From positions 1 to 47,628 of IMG/VR virus record IMGVR_UViG_3300025009_000161: DNA of 47,628 nt, one strand, 5' to 3'. Below are positions 13,788 to 24,100 of the stretch, piece by piece. Made by a program: the position numbers and the translations under genes. Every line of letters begins with the position of its first letter. The stretch's first letter is position 1. This DNA comes from a virus. The notes below the pieces were generated by a model. That model ran no database searches, was not told the DNA's origin, and worked only from the letters and a program-made list of their open reading frames with translations.

Positions 13788-15002
13788 ATGAAATTCAATT
13801 TTGTGGAAAAACTTCTAGAGTTAACTAAGATAGTTGAATCCCCTACCTCCTATTTGGAATGGGCCGCTTATGCTACAATTGCAGCTGTGTTAAGACATAA
13901 TGTTTATTATAACTTTCCAGCTAGACGTACTAAGATCATGCCTAATCTCTATGTACTTATAGTAGGCGATTCAGGATCTACCCGAAAAAGTACCCCACTT
14001 AAAGTATCCAACTTTCTCTTAAAGCAGGTTGGAAATACGAAACTTATTGAAGGTAGAGTTTCAATACAAGGAGTCCTAAGAGATTTAGCGGAGATTAAGC
14101 AAGTCGAGAAACCCATTCGGAGATCAATTAAATATGCTAGTGGTATCTTGTATAGTGAAGAGCTAGCCGCATTTTTTGTTAAAGATCCTTCCGTAGGCTC
14201 CATTCTAACAGATATCTACGATTATAAAGAAGAGCATCCTATTGTCCTCAAAACACAGGATACCGTAAAACTTGAAAAAGTATGTGTTAATATGCTATCT
14301 GCAACTAACTCAGCTTTTCTTCAGGATATGTTTACGAAGACTGACTTGTATGGGGGATTAGTAGGTAGAACGATCTTCATCATGGAAGATAAGGCACGTC
14401 ATAAGGATCTAGGTTTGCGAGATACAGGGAAGGATGAGGATTGGAATGAACTAATCTCTCACTTATTTTATTTAAGTAAGTTAGAAGGCCCAATTCAATT
14501 AGCCGAAGATGCTTTGGATTTTATGGAAGATTGGTATAATAATACTGACTTTACATTATCAGAGAGTAAGACTGGATTTGAACCCCGTGCCCATACTCAC
14601 GCTTTAAAGTTGGCCCTAATATATGCAGCCTGTGAAGAGGGATTTAATCTGAGTGTAACTAAAGCTCATTGTGAGCGGGCAATTGATACTGTAACTGGAT
14701 TAAGAAAGAATTATCATAAGCTAGTTATTTCAGTAGGCTATTCTCAGAACGATACCAGACAAGCAATGAACGATATAGCTAAGATCCTCTTCTTGAGTCC
14801 CGATGGTGCATTGAGCCGTGAGGAGATCATGCGCCGTATGTTTGGACGGGTGGATGCGGAATCCTTCGAGAAAGCCATCGCTACACTGTCACAGAGCAAT
14901 CTAATCGAGTTGATGGGCGCTAACAGACCCCAGTATCGCCTATCCGCGATTGGACGACAGACGATACTAGGGGAACTGATTATTACTGGGAAGGCTCAGT
15001 AA
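13788..15002 (+). CDS. DUF3987-like replicative helicase/ATPase, 404 aa
   Basis: A P-loop ATPase with Walker A GDSGSTRKST at about residues 60-69 and a Walker B-like GILYSEEL at 119-126, followed by LSATNSAFLQ and GLVGRTIFI segments. This is the pattern of DUF3987/primase-C-like ATPases used as replicative helicases by phages and plasmids. There is no recognisable primase domain in the protein. The C-terminal 70 residues look like a winged helix (LSREEIMRRMFGRV) and are encoded by visibly GC-richer DNA (93 of 180 bases G or C in 14821-15000). It is the last gene of the plus-strand arm, ending one base from the late operon's last stop. Confidence 0.75.
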   Translation: MKFNFVEKLLELTKIVESPTSYLEWAAYATIAAVLRHNVYYNFPARRTKIMPNLYVLIVGDSGSTRKSTPLKVSNFLLKQVGNTKLIEGRVSIQGVLRDLAEIKQVEKPIRRSIKYASGILYSEELAAFFVKDPSVGSILTDIYDYKEEHPIVLKTQDTVKLEKVCVNMLSATNSAFLQDMFTKTDLYGGLVGRTIFIMEDKARHKDLGLRDTGKDEDWNELISHLFYLSKLEGPIQLAEDALDFMEDWYNNTDFTLSESKTGFEPRAHTHALKLALIYAACEEGFNLSVTKAHCERAIDTVTGLRKNYHKLVISVGYSQNDTRQAMNDIAKILFLSPDGALSREEIMRRMFGRVDAESFEKAIATLSQSNLIELMGANRPQYRLSAIGRQTILGELIITGKAQ

Positions 15003-15003
15003 T

Positions 15004-16530
15004 TCAATTGAATAAATTATCGGGAATCTCTGTAGACTCTTCAGTTTGACTATTATTTACTGGACTTGGTTTTAAAGTTTTAGGATTTATTGTAACATCC
15101 ATACCTTCTGTTGTTTTAAAAGATATACCATTTTTCCAAGCCCAAGCTACAATTCTTTTAAAAGTGGGTACATTAGCTGGATGTCCTGCTTTATTAACCA
15201 TGAGTTTAGTTAGCTGATCTACAATTTCAGGATTAGAGAAAGCTTTACCAACAGCTGGCCCAACTAAAGTATACTTTACTAAACTAGCAGCTCCTCTAAC
15301 AGCAGGATAGCTATCTGCTCCTAATAGAATTAATCCAGCACCACCAGAAACTCCACCTTGTGCCGCTGCAATTTCCATACCCCTAGTAGAAACCTGAGTA
15401 CCCCTATTCCTCAGTAAGTTAGCGTACATAAACCTATTCCATGAAGCTTTCAAGTCAGAAGCTTTTGCTCCACCAGATTTTTCAGAGTTCTTAGCAGCTA
15501 AATTAAAAAGATCCCTCTTTTCCTTGTAGATGTTAAACATTTTATTTGCATCAAATACTCCCTCTTTCTCCAGAGATTTTTCTAGCATATCCTTTATTAA
15601 AACATATTTAGATTTTTCTGGACCTACCATTTGAGTAAATTTAGTAAAGTCATCTAAAGTAGAAACCTGTTTACGAATCCAAGCTTCTCCACTAGTTCCT
15701 TTAGGGATTATATCCTCTGCTATAGGTGTAGTACGCCTTAGCCAATTAGCAGTTTCCCCATATCCTCGATTTATACCCAACTCTCTCATTTGTTTGGATT
15801 GCCAAGATATGTTTTTATTACCTTCAGTTAAAAGATCTTGACCCATACTCTTAATCATCTCTGCTTGCTTAGCAGCAATTTCAGGATGATTTTTAGCCAT
15901 CTTCTCGAATTCTAACAAAACGGGACTTGCAGTAGCTTGTCCACTGGTAACTGGAAAACCTTTTGCTCTTAGTTCTTGAATAGCTCCTAAAGGATTCATA
16001 GGATCAGTCGGTCTAAGAGGATTAGCACTGATCTGAGTTTCAGGGGATTGTCCAAAGTATTTAAGAAGTTTTGCTTGTAAATTTCTGCGAGAAGAAGTAG
16101 AAACTGTGGAGGGAAGTGCTTTTAAGATTCCCCCTATAACTTTAGATAATCCAATTCCACTTAAATTAGCAGCAGAATCCAGTGCAGCTGTAGATTTTGG
16201 ATCTGCTGAAGGCTGACCTAAAATAGAAGGTAACCACGATTGAGCTTCATTTACTAATCTATTTCCAACATAACCACCATAACCCATTCCAGGAACTGCA
16301 CCTAATCCTCCTGCACCTGTACCTAAAAATCCACCACCAACAGCACCCAACATTGTTCCATAACTTCTAAGCGCAGAGGCTCCTAATAAATCTTCGCCTA
16401 ATGGGATTTTAGATAAGACTCTTTCTCTAGCTGTCAGTTCCCTAATCTTAGAAGTTTTGTTAACACCAGGTAAAGGTTCAGAGGATTTGTTGGAGAAGAG
16501 ATCATCTGGAATTTGATATTCTTCCGGCAT
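15004..16530 (-). CDS. Putative internal virion / DNA ejection protein, 508 aa
   Basis: The last gene of the late operon. After a polar N-terminus there is a Gly/Ala-rich hydrophobic stretch (about residues 55-95, GTMLGAVGGGFLGTGAGG), then a long helical body and a second Ala/Gly-rich membrane-like segment near 390-430. The pattern and the position with two similar proteins at the end of a short-tail phage's structural block resemble P22-type and T7-type ejection proteins that form a channel for DNA. No lysozyme or transglycosylase motif is visible. Assigned by layout, not by sequence match. Confidence 0.5.
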   Translation of the reverse strand: MPEEYQIPDDLFSNKSSEPLPGVNKTSKIRELTARERVLSKIPLGEDLLGASALRSYGTMLGAVGGGFLGTGAGGLGAVPGMGYGGYVGNRLVNEAQSWLPSILGQPSADPKSTAALDSAANLSGIGLSKVIGGILKALPSTVSTSSRRNLQAKLLKYFGQSPETQISANPLRPTDPMNPLGAIQELRAKGFPVTSGQATASPVLLEFEKMAKNHPEIAAKQAEMIKSMGQDLLTEGNKNISWQSKQMRELGINRGYGETANWLRRTTPIAEDIIPKGTSGEAWIRKQVSTLDDFTKFTQMVGPEKSKYVLIKDMLEKSLEKEGVFDANKMFNIYKEKRDLFNLAAKNSEKSGGAKASDLKASWNRFMYANLLRNRGTQVSTRGMEIAAAQGGVSGGAGLILLGADSYPAVRGAASLVKYTLVGPAVGKAFSNPEIVDQLTKLMVNKAGHPANVPTFKRIVAWAWKNGISFKTTEGMDVTINPKTLKPSPVNNSQTEESTEIPDNLFN

Positions 16531-17708
16531 TACTTACCTCCTCTCGTATATTTCTCCATACCTGGAACATACAAGCCATACATCCTAGTCAATCTAACTT
16601 TTTCTTCTGGAGTAGCCGCATTAGCTAAATGTTGCTTTATTTGATTAGCAAAACTTTTAACAAGTTGATCTTCCAATTCGGTATTCCGGGTAGTTCCCCA
16701 AGTTGGGAATAACTTCTTCATTATAGTGTTTTTGAGACTAGTAGGAATACCCGACTGAAGTAATTTAATGTCATTATCAGACAATCTACCTAAAGCGGGA
16801 AATTGTGCCCCTAGTGTCCCGATTTGTTGGTACAAAGCACCCATAGTCCCAGAAAGTCGCGCCCAATCTTCTTCGGTCTGAGGATTAGCCCTTAAAGCTT
16901 TTTGTGCAAGTTGAACAAACTGAGCAGTAGATCCTAACTTTTTACTCTCCTCTATAAATTTAGGAGATTGAATAAGAATACCTCTAGATGCAGCTGCGGA
17001 AGTTAATTTTAATCTCGTCTTTTGATCTAACTTATTTACATCTACCCCACCTAGTTTAATCCCCTCTATTAAACTTTCAAAATCATTGGAGTTTTCAGAG
17101 ATTCCTCCACCTCTTGAAGCCATCCCTTCAATTCTAGCTAATGTAGTTTCAGTTCTATTTTGAGCCCTAAGAGCCTCAATTTCTCTTCTATTTTCTGATC
17201 TAATAGTTTCGAGGTCATTTCTTCCACCCATTAATAGCTGTTGCATTTCCATAGTGGGAGCAAAAGCAGCCCGCTTTTCAGCTTCTATTCTCTGAAGTCT
17301 GGCTTCAGGACTTTCAACTTCATTAGGATTAACCTGAATACCTAATTCTGGAACCTGATATGGATCTGGGGTTTCCTGCCCCTCTTGAAGAAACATCTCT
17401 CTACCTTTTTGAGAAGTAGGATATTTTAATTCTCCAGAAGATAATTTAGAACCAATAGCTAACTTAATATTGAGTTTGGCAGTTTCATTCTTTAATTGTC
17501 GATCTTTCTCTTCAAGTTTATATTGCTCATCCCTAGCCTTAAAGTCGGCTTCCCAACGCTTTTGAGCTTCAGCTATTTGTGTCTGTCTATTCTTCTGTTC
17601 TTGCTCATACCTTTTCTGTTCTTCAATAATACGAGCTTTTTCTATCTTTTCCTGAAGACCAACATTGTAAGCTCCAATTAAATCCTTGGCGAAGTTTTGA
17701 ATTGGCAT
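16530..17708 (-). CDS. Putative internal virion protein, coiled coil, 392 aa
   Basis: Residues about 15-80 are an extended, highly charged helix rich in E, K, Q and R (coiled coil). Further helical segments follow, with a Gly-rich break (ASRGGGIS) near 200. No enzyme motif. It overlaps the genes on both sides by one base. Together with its neighbours it probably forms the set of proteins ejected with the DNA. The alternative is a tail tape-like or scaffold role. Confidence 0.5.
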   Translation of the reverse strand: MPIQNFAKDLIGAYNVGLQEKIEKARIIEEQKRYEQEQKNRQTQIAEAQKRWEADFKARDEQYKLEEKDRQLKNETAKLNIKLAIGSKLSSGELKYPTSQKGREMFLQEGQETPDPYQVPELGIQVNPNEVESPEARLQRIEAEKRAAFAPTMEMQQLLMGGRNDLETIRSENRREIEALRAQNRTETTLARIEGMASRGGGISENSNDFESLIEGIKLGGVDVNKLDQKTRLKLTSAAASRGILIQSPKFIEESKKLGSTAQFVQLAQKALRANPQTEEDWARLSGTMGALYQQIGTLGAQFPALGRLSDNDIKLLQSGIPTSLKNTIMKKLFPTWGTTRNTELEDQLVKSFANQIKQHLANAATPEEKVRLTRMYGLYVPGMEKYTRGGK

Positions 17709-18505
17709 TAGTAACCTCCATCAACATTATAAGGAATGCTCTTTCCAGCTCCACCACCAAAAGCTCCCTTACCATAAAGATTAGCTAACATTGTGGCTAA
17801 GGATTGGAAGCCCCCCGCTGCCATATTGGAGGGGGTAGTGTTTGAACCTACCATGTTTGAAGTTCCACTTTGCTGCTGGTTTTGTGATCCCCAGGTATTC
17901 TGGAATCCTTCATTCTCACTACTAGTCAACTGCTGTCCGAGTAACTGTTGCATTAACTGCTGACGTTGATTCTGAATAGTTTCATTCTCTAACATAGTCT
18001 GGCGTTCAATTTGTGGAAGTTGATTAGCATAACCAATTCCCTGTTGAACTCTATTCGCATCAGCATTAGCTAACATTGTGGCGCCCATAGGAGAATAAGC
18101 TAAACCTCTTTGGCGCATAGCATTCTCAATGACTTTTTGCTGGAGCTGAGCCTGGTTGTTTAATCCTTGGATATTCTGAGTAACTTGGGATTCAGCAAAT
18201 TGTCTGGGATCTACTACTCCAGCATTAACACGTCCCATAGCATTTTGCAACATTTGAGCATTATACTGCCCAGACATTGGGTCTGCATAATTATTACGTG
18301 TCTGTCCATAGTAGGTATTATTACCTTGAGTAGTACCATTCATAATACTACTCGTATTTTGTTGCTGTTGTTGCTGAGTAGTTTGTCCTTTACTACCTAA
18401 AGCCCCACCTAAAGCAGCAGCTCCAGCAGCTAAAAATGGTCCTGCCACTGGAATTGCACCTAAAGCAGCAGTTCCAATTGACTTAAAGAGATTTCCCCAT
18501 CCCAT
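17708..18505 (-). CDS. Gln/Ala-rich putative ejection protein, 265 aa
   Basis: Begins MGWGNLFKSIG followed by an Ala/Gly-rich hydrophobic segment of about 30 residues (ALGAIPVAGPFLAAGAAALGGALG). A poly-Gln tract follows, then a body rich in Gln, Asn, Met and Ala (about 110-210) and a Gly-rich C-terminus. This layout is common in small internal virion or ejection proteins of short-tailed phages, where the hydrophobic N-terminus enters the membrane. GGAG lies before the ATG on the minus strand. Confidence 0.5.
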   Translation of the reverse strand: MGWGNLFKSIGTAALGAIPVAGPFLAAGAAALGGALGSKGQTTQQQQQQNTSSIMNGTTQGNNTYYGQTRNNYADPMSGQYNAQMLQNAMGRVNAGVVDPRQFAESQVTQNIQGLNNQAQLQQKVIENAMRQRGLAYSPMGATMLANADANRVQQGIGYANQLPQIERQTMLENETIQNQRQQLMQQLLGQQLTSSENEGFQNTWGSQNQQQSGTSNMVGSNTTPSNMAAGGFQSLATMLANLYGKGAFGGGAGKSIPYNVDGGY

Positions 18506-18514
18506 AATTGACTC

Positions 18515-18703
18515 CTATGATTCCGAGATTTGCCATTCAGGATAATATTTTACTCGAAGATATTCAACATAATTGTGATCAATTTCAACTCGCTCTTCCG
18601 TGTAGCTAAACCATCTATAATTATTAAGTGGATCATCATGCTCAATATAGGGACCATCTATTAAAGTGGTCATGGCATCAGCTACTTGAACTTCAATGTT
18701 CAT
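18515..18703 (-). CDS. Hypothetical protein, 62 aa
   Basis: Small acidic protein with several aromatic residues, overlapping the lectin-like gene upstream by 11 bases. No recognised domain. The location between fibre-like and ejection-type genes implies a virion or assembly role. Confidence 0.5.
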   Translation of the reverse strand: MNIEVQVADAMTTLIDGPYIEHDDPLNNYRWFSYTEERVEIDHNYVEYLRVKYYPEWQISES

Positions 18704-19808
18704 CTATTCCACCAAAATTTAAATCTTCCAAAGCTTCAACAGTCCAATAATTCTCAGTACCAGGAATTCTATCTTGAGTATCCGTTACAATTATTGGGCT
18801 TCTATTTATGGCCAGACTATCACCTACTACTCCCCCGTAAAGTGTTCCCAACTTTAAGGTAGCGCCTGGATCTTTCTTTCCCAGTAAAACTCCCTGGACT
18901 GCAATAACTTCATCTACTTCAATAGGCTGCTCAATAGTACAAATCTCAGGAGTAGATGTACTACCTATGGCTTTGGACACTTTAGGATCAGTTGCTTGTA
19001 ATAACTTTTTAACAGCTTCCCAATTCTGACCAAAGGAAGGAGTCCATCCAACTTGAAAATTTCCATCTGGATCAAGATATCCTACTTCTAAATCTCCTAG
19101 AAAATGTTTAGAATAGTAAAGATCATCATAATACAGTTTGTAAATAGGGGTTGTAAATTCTCCCCAAGACCAACCTGCTCCCAATTTGAAAGATCTAGGA
19201 TACACTAAGGATGTAGGATATAAATGGTCAGAAGGTATTCCAGTGCCTAATTCATGAGTCCATGAATAAGCAATTTCATTTATATACGTAATAGTTTCAA
19301 TTTCACAACGATAAGTATTAGGAATATCCGATACTAGTGTAAATTTAACTTTTAAACTTAAATGAAACCAAGTTTTCTTAGGTAAGATTACTCCAGTATT
19401 ATTTCTAGTTGTATTTAATTCCCAAGGAAAAAATCCTAAAACAGAACCAACCTCTGTGATTAATTCCCCTGTACTAGAGATTCCAACTCTTGCGTTAATT
19501 AAATGTAGATCCCCATAAAGAACTGTTCCTTCTCTTGAAGAGATTTCTATTAGACCTTGGGAGGGATTTGGAGTATTTCCTGGGTCTATATAAACAGCAC
19601 AACTGACACAATGGTAAGAATTATCCCAACGGGGAATTCCCTTTATTACTCCAGTTCCTCCGTAGGGGACTAATAAACTTCTATTCTCCGTTCTAGCAAT
19701 CTCAGTAGAAGTAACCGAATCTCCAACTGCATTCCACTTACCAAAGCAGTCACTTTTCGAGGTCCACTTCTCAAAAGAATCCATAAAGTATACTTCTCTT
19801 GTTCTCAT
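18693..19808 (-). CDS. Lectin-like (LamG/jelly-roll type) virion protein, 371 aa
   Basis: The N-terminal 230 residues are beta-rich and begin MDSFEKWTSKSDCFGKWNA, a concanavalin/LamG-like opening common in phage surface proteins; KLYYDDLYYS marks its end. The C-terminal part (GDLEVGYLDPDGNFQVGWTP onward, through an AVKKLLQATDP region) is a second domain also found in the protein at 27107-28144, so these are paralogues. A role in surface binding or fibre assembly is inferred. The in-frame ATG eight codons downstream (MDSFEK) is an alternative start. Confidence 0.55.
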   Translation of the reverse strand: MRTREVYFMDSFEKWTSKSDCFGKWNAVGDSVTSTEIARTENRSLLVPYGGTGVIKGIPRWDNSYHCVSCAVYIDPGNTPNPSQGLIEISSREGTVLYGDLHLINARVGISSTGELITEVGSVLGFFPWELNTTRNNTGVILPKKTWFHLSLKVKFTLVSDIPNTYRCEIETITYINEIAYSWTHELGTGIPSDHLYPTSLVYPRSFKLGAGWSWGEFTTPIYKLYYDDLYYSKHFLGDLEVGYLDPDGNFQVGWTPSFGQNWEAVKKLLQATDPKVSKAIGSTSTPEICTIEQPIEVDEVIAVQGVLLGKKDPGATLKLGTLYGGVVGDSLAINRSPIIVTDTQDRIPGTENYWTVEALEDLNFGGIDEH

Positions 19809-20566
19809 CCTAAAGAGTATCCTTCCTCCAATGGAACATCTGAAAGTGCCATATCTTTAAAATAAGCATCTACACTAACTCCCCCTTGTAGAGTTATATA
19901 GTAAGGATATCCCCACATTACATAATGTTGATTCCCATCTACACTAGTTATATTAGTAGTAAGGCCTACATTATAAGAGTTCATTGGGTATAATAGTATG
20001 GATTCTCCATTTACTTTAATGGAAGTAGATGCTGTAACAATATGATATGGATTAATCCCCGGTAAAATTATTTTATCGCTGCACTCGGTAGTTACTGTAA
20101 TATTAAAGTGATACCAAGTGTCTTCCTGAAGTTGACAAAGAGTATGAAGTGAAAGCATCTTAAGAGTAGTTACTTTCAACCAGGGGGGCTTTGGATACTC
20201 TGCTAGATCCTTTCCATATTTATCATACTGGCAAATTAATTCCCCAAAAAGTTGACCAGAAAGGGATACAAACCATCTTGTACCAGCGAAAATTCTATGC
20301 CTATAAGTATACCATCCATCTCTATATCTATTATTAGAGGCAATCTCACAAATAGGTATTTTAACTACCCGATTTTGTCTACGCTGAAACTTATAGTAGA
20401 AAGAATTGTAAGTAATAGAAGATTCATTATAGCATTTATAAACTAGAGTAGGTTCGTATAGCCCCTTTAAAGCAGCTGCCCCGTATTGAGTTGGATCATT
20501 AAATATAATACCTGGACTTTGAATTACAGCCCCTATATTACTCCTAAATCCAGTAGTAAACAACAT
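19805..20566 (-). CDS. Putative virion surface protein, 253 aa
   Basis: Beta-rich, Tyr/Asn-rich protein with the feel of a jelly-roll domain: it starts MLFTTGFRSNIGAVIQSPG and ends ISLQGG...YFKDMALSDVPLEE, similar in style to the following LamG-like protein. It overlaps that gene by 4 bases. Likely a fibre or tail-surface component; not matched to a named family. Confidence 0.5.
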   Translation of the reverse strand: MLFTTGFRSNIGAVIQSPGIIFNDPTQYGAAALKGLYEPTLVYKCYNESSITYNSFYYKFQRRQNRVVKIPICEIASNNRYRDGWYTYRHRIFAGTRWFVSLSGQLFGELICQYDKYGKDLAEYPKPPWLKVTTLKMLSLHTLCQLQEDTWYHFNITVTTECSDKIILPGINPYHIVTASTSIKVNGESILLYPMNSYNVGLTTNITSVDGNQHYVMWGYPYYITLQGGVSVDAYFKDMALSDVPLEEGYSLG

Positions 20567-21130
20567 TTAAATTTCCTTAACATATAATTCTACTGTAATT
20601 TTGCTAACTCCGGAAGTCGAGACAACTTCTAAAACTAGTGTATCGTCGATTTCAAATGTTATAGGGGAGCTTATAAAGTCTGTAGAATTAACTACTTCAA
20701 GAGACGCAGCTGTAGAAGGTAGAATAATGTCATTAACTAGAATGTTTACTCCATTGTGTTTTAAATTAAAACGAGCATCTCCCGAAGTAGGAGGACTTAC
20801 AGCACTCACAGATACAATAAGGGAAGAAGATTTCCGCTTAAAGATATAGGGACCACTTGCCTGAGTAGCTACTTTAATGGCCCCGGAATTACTAAAAACA
20901 ATTACATAAGAACTCTTAGTAGCTATGGCAGTAGCTTTTGATTCGGGAATATTTTCAAAAGCATCAAAGAGTTCTTTTCTAACTACATAATCATAGGAAT
21001 CTTTAGAGGGGGAGGCATTAACTACACGCCTCTTTTCCATGTTTAGATCTTTAGAATTTAAGCGATCTAGTTGATTGTAAAGCTCTCTAAAGAGTACATT
21101 ACAATCCTCAAATGATGCTGCATTTCTCAT
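20567..21130 (-). CDS. Putative tail/fibre-associated protein, 187 aa
   Basis: A short N-terminal helix (NAASFEDCNVLFRELYNQLDRL) is followed by a beta-rich domain (about residues 70-187). The helix-plus-beta-sandwich layout suits a small fibre or adaptor joined to the large tail protein whose stop overlaps its start (ATGA). No named family. Confidence 0.5.
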   Translation of the reverse strand: MRNAASFEDCNVLFRELYNQLDRLNSKDLNMEKRRVVNASPSKDSYDYVVRKELFDAFENIPESKATAIATKSSYVIVFSNSGAIKVATQASGPYIFKRKSSSLIVSVSAVSPPTSGDARFNLKHNGVNILVNDIILPSTAASLEVVNSTDFISSPITFEIDDTLVLEVVSTSGVSKITVELYVKEI

Positions 21131-24100
21131 TGAAGTGGAAATTCCTGATTATCCGTATTTAATCCACTAATTGTAACTCTAACCTTAGTCCAGTATCTGT
21201 GAAAAACATCTGTAGGCCCATAAACTATTCTGAGTGATGTACCTTGAACAGTTTTAGGTACTCGCATTACTTCATAGATCTGTAATGTATTTGGAACTGT
21301 AACAAAGCTCCCAGACCATACTTCAGTATCTTCTGTATATATCTTAAAAGGTATTGAAGTTCCAGTAGTATAGAGCTTGGTTCTAAATCCCATTACACGT
21401 CCAAGTCTATCTAACTCTAATGGCCCAGCTTGATCAAATTTTCTACCAACAGGAAGAACTTCCACATCTAAGGGAGTCGCAAGCCCGTAAAATTCAAAAG
21501 GTTCTGCCCCAAGAAGATCTCCCGAGAAATCAATACCGAATTGATCATCTGTAAAGTAGTGAAGGACAGTTTGCCTGTGGGCTGTATTGAATATTGAAGA
21601 AACTCCAGACACTCCATCCACGATTGGGGTGAAACTGACATTTGAGCCATCTGTATTAATCTCCATTGGCATTGTACGGATTCTCTTTTTAGCAGGTAAT
21701 CCGTAATTGTTTTCGGGTATTCTAAAGTAAGTTAAACGGGGAGGTAAAACTTCTACCTCCTGGGGTTTAATTACTCCGTAAAACTCAAAGGGGGTGTCTG
21801 TGAGAGATTGTAGAGTTCCACCAATATCAATTCCAATAGTATCTACTCCAAAGAAATATTCAACTGTCAATTTCTCAGATGTGGAAAAGTCAAAAGAAGT
21901 ATAAGAAACTCCATCTATACGGGGAGTAAAACGTACTAAAGATCCTCTAGAGTGAATCTGAAACTTGTAAGAGGAATGTCTTTTCCGGTTAGGTGTACCA
22001 TAGTCTTCTGAGGGTATAATCAGGAATTTTGTCGGGGAGGGTAACTTTTCGCTGACAATTTCCTCGGAATTAAGTCCATAAAATTCAAATGTTCCACCAC
22101 TAAGTATTCCCCCAATGTCTGTTCCTACCACTTCTTCATTGAAATAATGTACATAAGTTTCTTTAGCTGAATTACTAGCTTCAGAAGTTGTAGCACTAAC
22201 ATTATCAATAAGAGGAGTAAAAGTGATGTTATTCCCCAAAGTATCAATAACCATGCCATAAGTAATAAATCTCTTTCTACTAATGGAACCAAGGTTATTT
22301 GCTGGAAGTCTTAAATAATTTAATTGTTCTGGTCTAGGATCATATTCAATAGTAAAGTTGTAAATCTTGCACTCGGTTAAATTAGTGCCCGAAATCTGAA
22401 GTTGGTATCTAAATCCAAGACCAACTGTAGTAGCGATCTCAATAAGCTTCTCTTCAATACCATTAAAAGCATATGTTCCTAGATTAATTAGACTCCCATT
22501 ATCTTTTCCCAGATAAATAGTTACTGGGGTATTTGCAGTATCCGCTGTGATTTTGAGGGTGAAAACATCTTTCCGATTACGTGGTTGGGCATTATCATCG
22601 AAGACAGTCTTTAAGAAAACATTCTGACCAACACCCTTCAATGTTGTTCCGGTCCACAATTTCCTGATAAATCCATCTGCATAAGCCCCTAAAAGGATAT
22701 CATCTTCCTCAGCATAAATAAAAGTTGGATCAGTATCCCAGAGGAACCAAAGTTGATTTTTGATATCATAAACAAAAGTCCTTTTATTTCCATCTCTGAG
22801 AGTACATGGAAACCATAATTTACCTTGTGAAACTTCTAATGCAAATTCCCAGCTACCAGTTCCAGCTTTATATACAGAAAAGACTCCATGCCTATCCTCT
22901 TCTCTAAATAAGAGATCTAATTGAGGGGAAATAAGTTGTGACTGACTTCCTGCAATAGCTCTAATACCGTCTGCTGCAAGATAATAAATAATATTATGGT
23001 CACAAGCTACAGCTCTATGCCACGGAGGATATTCAACACCAATAGGAGTAATTCTAATGTCAAGAGTAAGATCGGGTAATTCCTGACAAGTACCACTTAT
23101 TTCATAAATATCAGAAGTGGTCCCAACTACTAATTGATTATTGCTTACCTTCTTAATCCATAAATTAGTCTCAGTAGTATCACCACTAAGCTTAAGAGTC
23201 CAAAGATTTGAATAAAGTCCGTAGTCATCTGGATAGGTTATATAGATATTCTTACTACCCATTAAGAAAAGACGACCATTAAAAGGTTCACTTACATCCC
23301 GAATCTCCTCATCAAGATATCCACCAGAGGTTTGAATAGTTACAGACCAAGGATCTACTGGAAAAGTGATGCCAGTAAGAAGTGCTTCTTCATCCGACAT
23401 ATTATCCACGAAAGGAGTTCCAAAGTCAGATGTTAAAACCTTTACTTGATACCACTTATCTAGTTTTCGAGCTTCCCCTAATTCTCGGACATCATCTAAA
23501 TATGTAACATCCCTGCGATAAAACCAGATCTCATTTACCTGAGTATCCGTAGGAACAATTGGAGTAATTTGTGCTGCACCATTAACCAGAGTAACATAAG
23601 GACTTTTGGGAGAAGCCGGACTACGGAAAGTGGCCGTACCCGAATTGTGTACATTAACTTGAATATATTCATACCAGCCATTCAATGGGTTGGTATTAGA
23701 GCCAATAAAAAGAACTCCATTTTCTCCAATTTGAAATGTAAATTCTCCTGTAGATTCTACAATAATCTTGAAGCTCTTTATGGACTCCCAACCCAATGCC
23801 TCTGTTGTACTTACTTGAATAAAGTCTTTTCGTGAACATTTAAGTACAGTCCATATATCTGTACCAGCATTAAACTGTCCATCTACTACATTATCCCACT
23901 GATAATAGAAATAATTTCTAGGATGAGCAGTATCTGTATCACTAAAGATTACCCGAACAGATTTAAGAAGTGAAGTATCAGAAGCCCTAAATACTAGCCA
24001 GAATGAATCATTAGGCTCACCAACACCCCCAGCCCCCATACTCATAGTATTCCAGGGAGTACCCGGAGTATATTTAGCGGAACCTATATTCTTGACAGTA

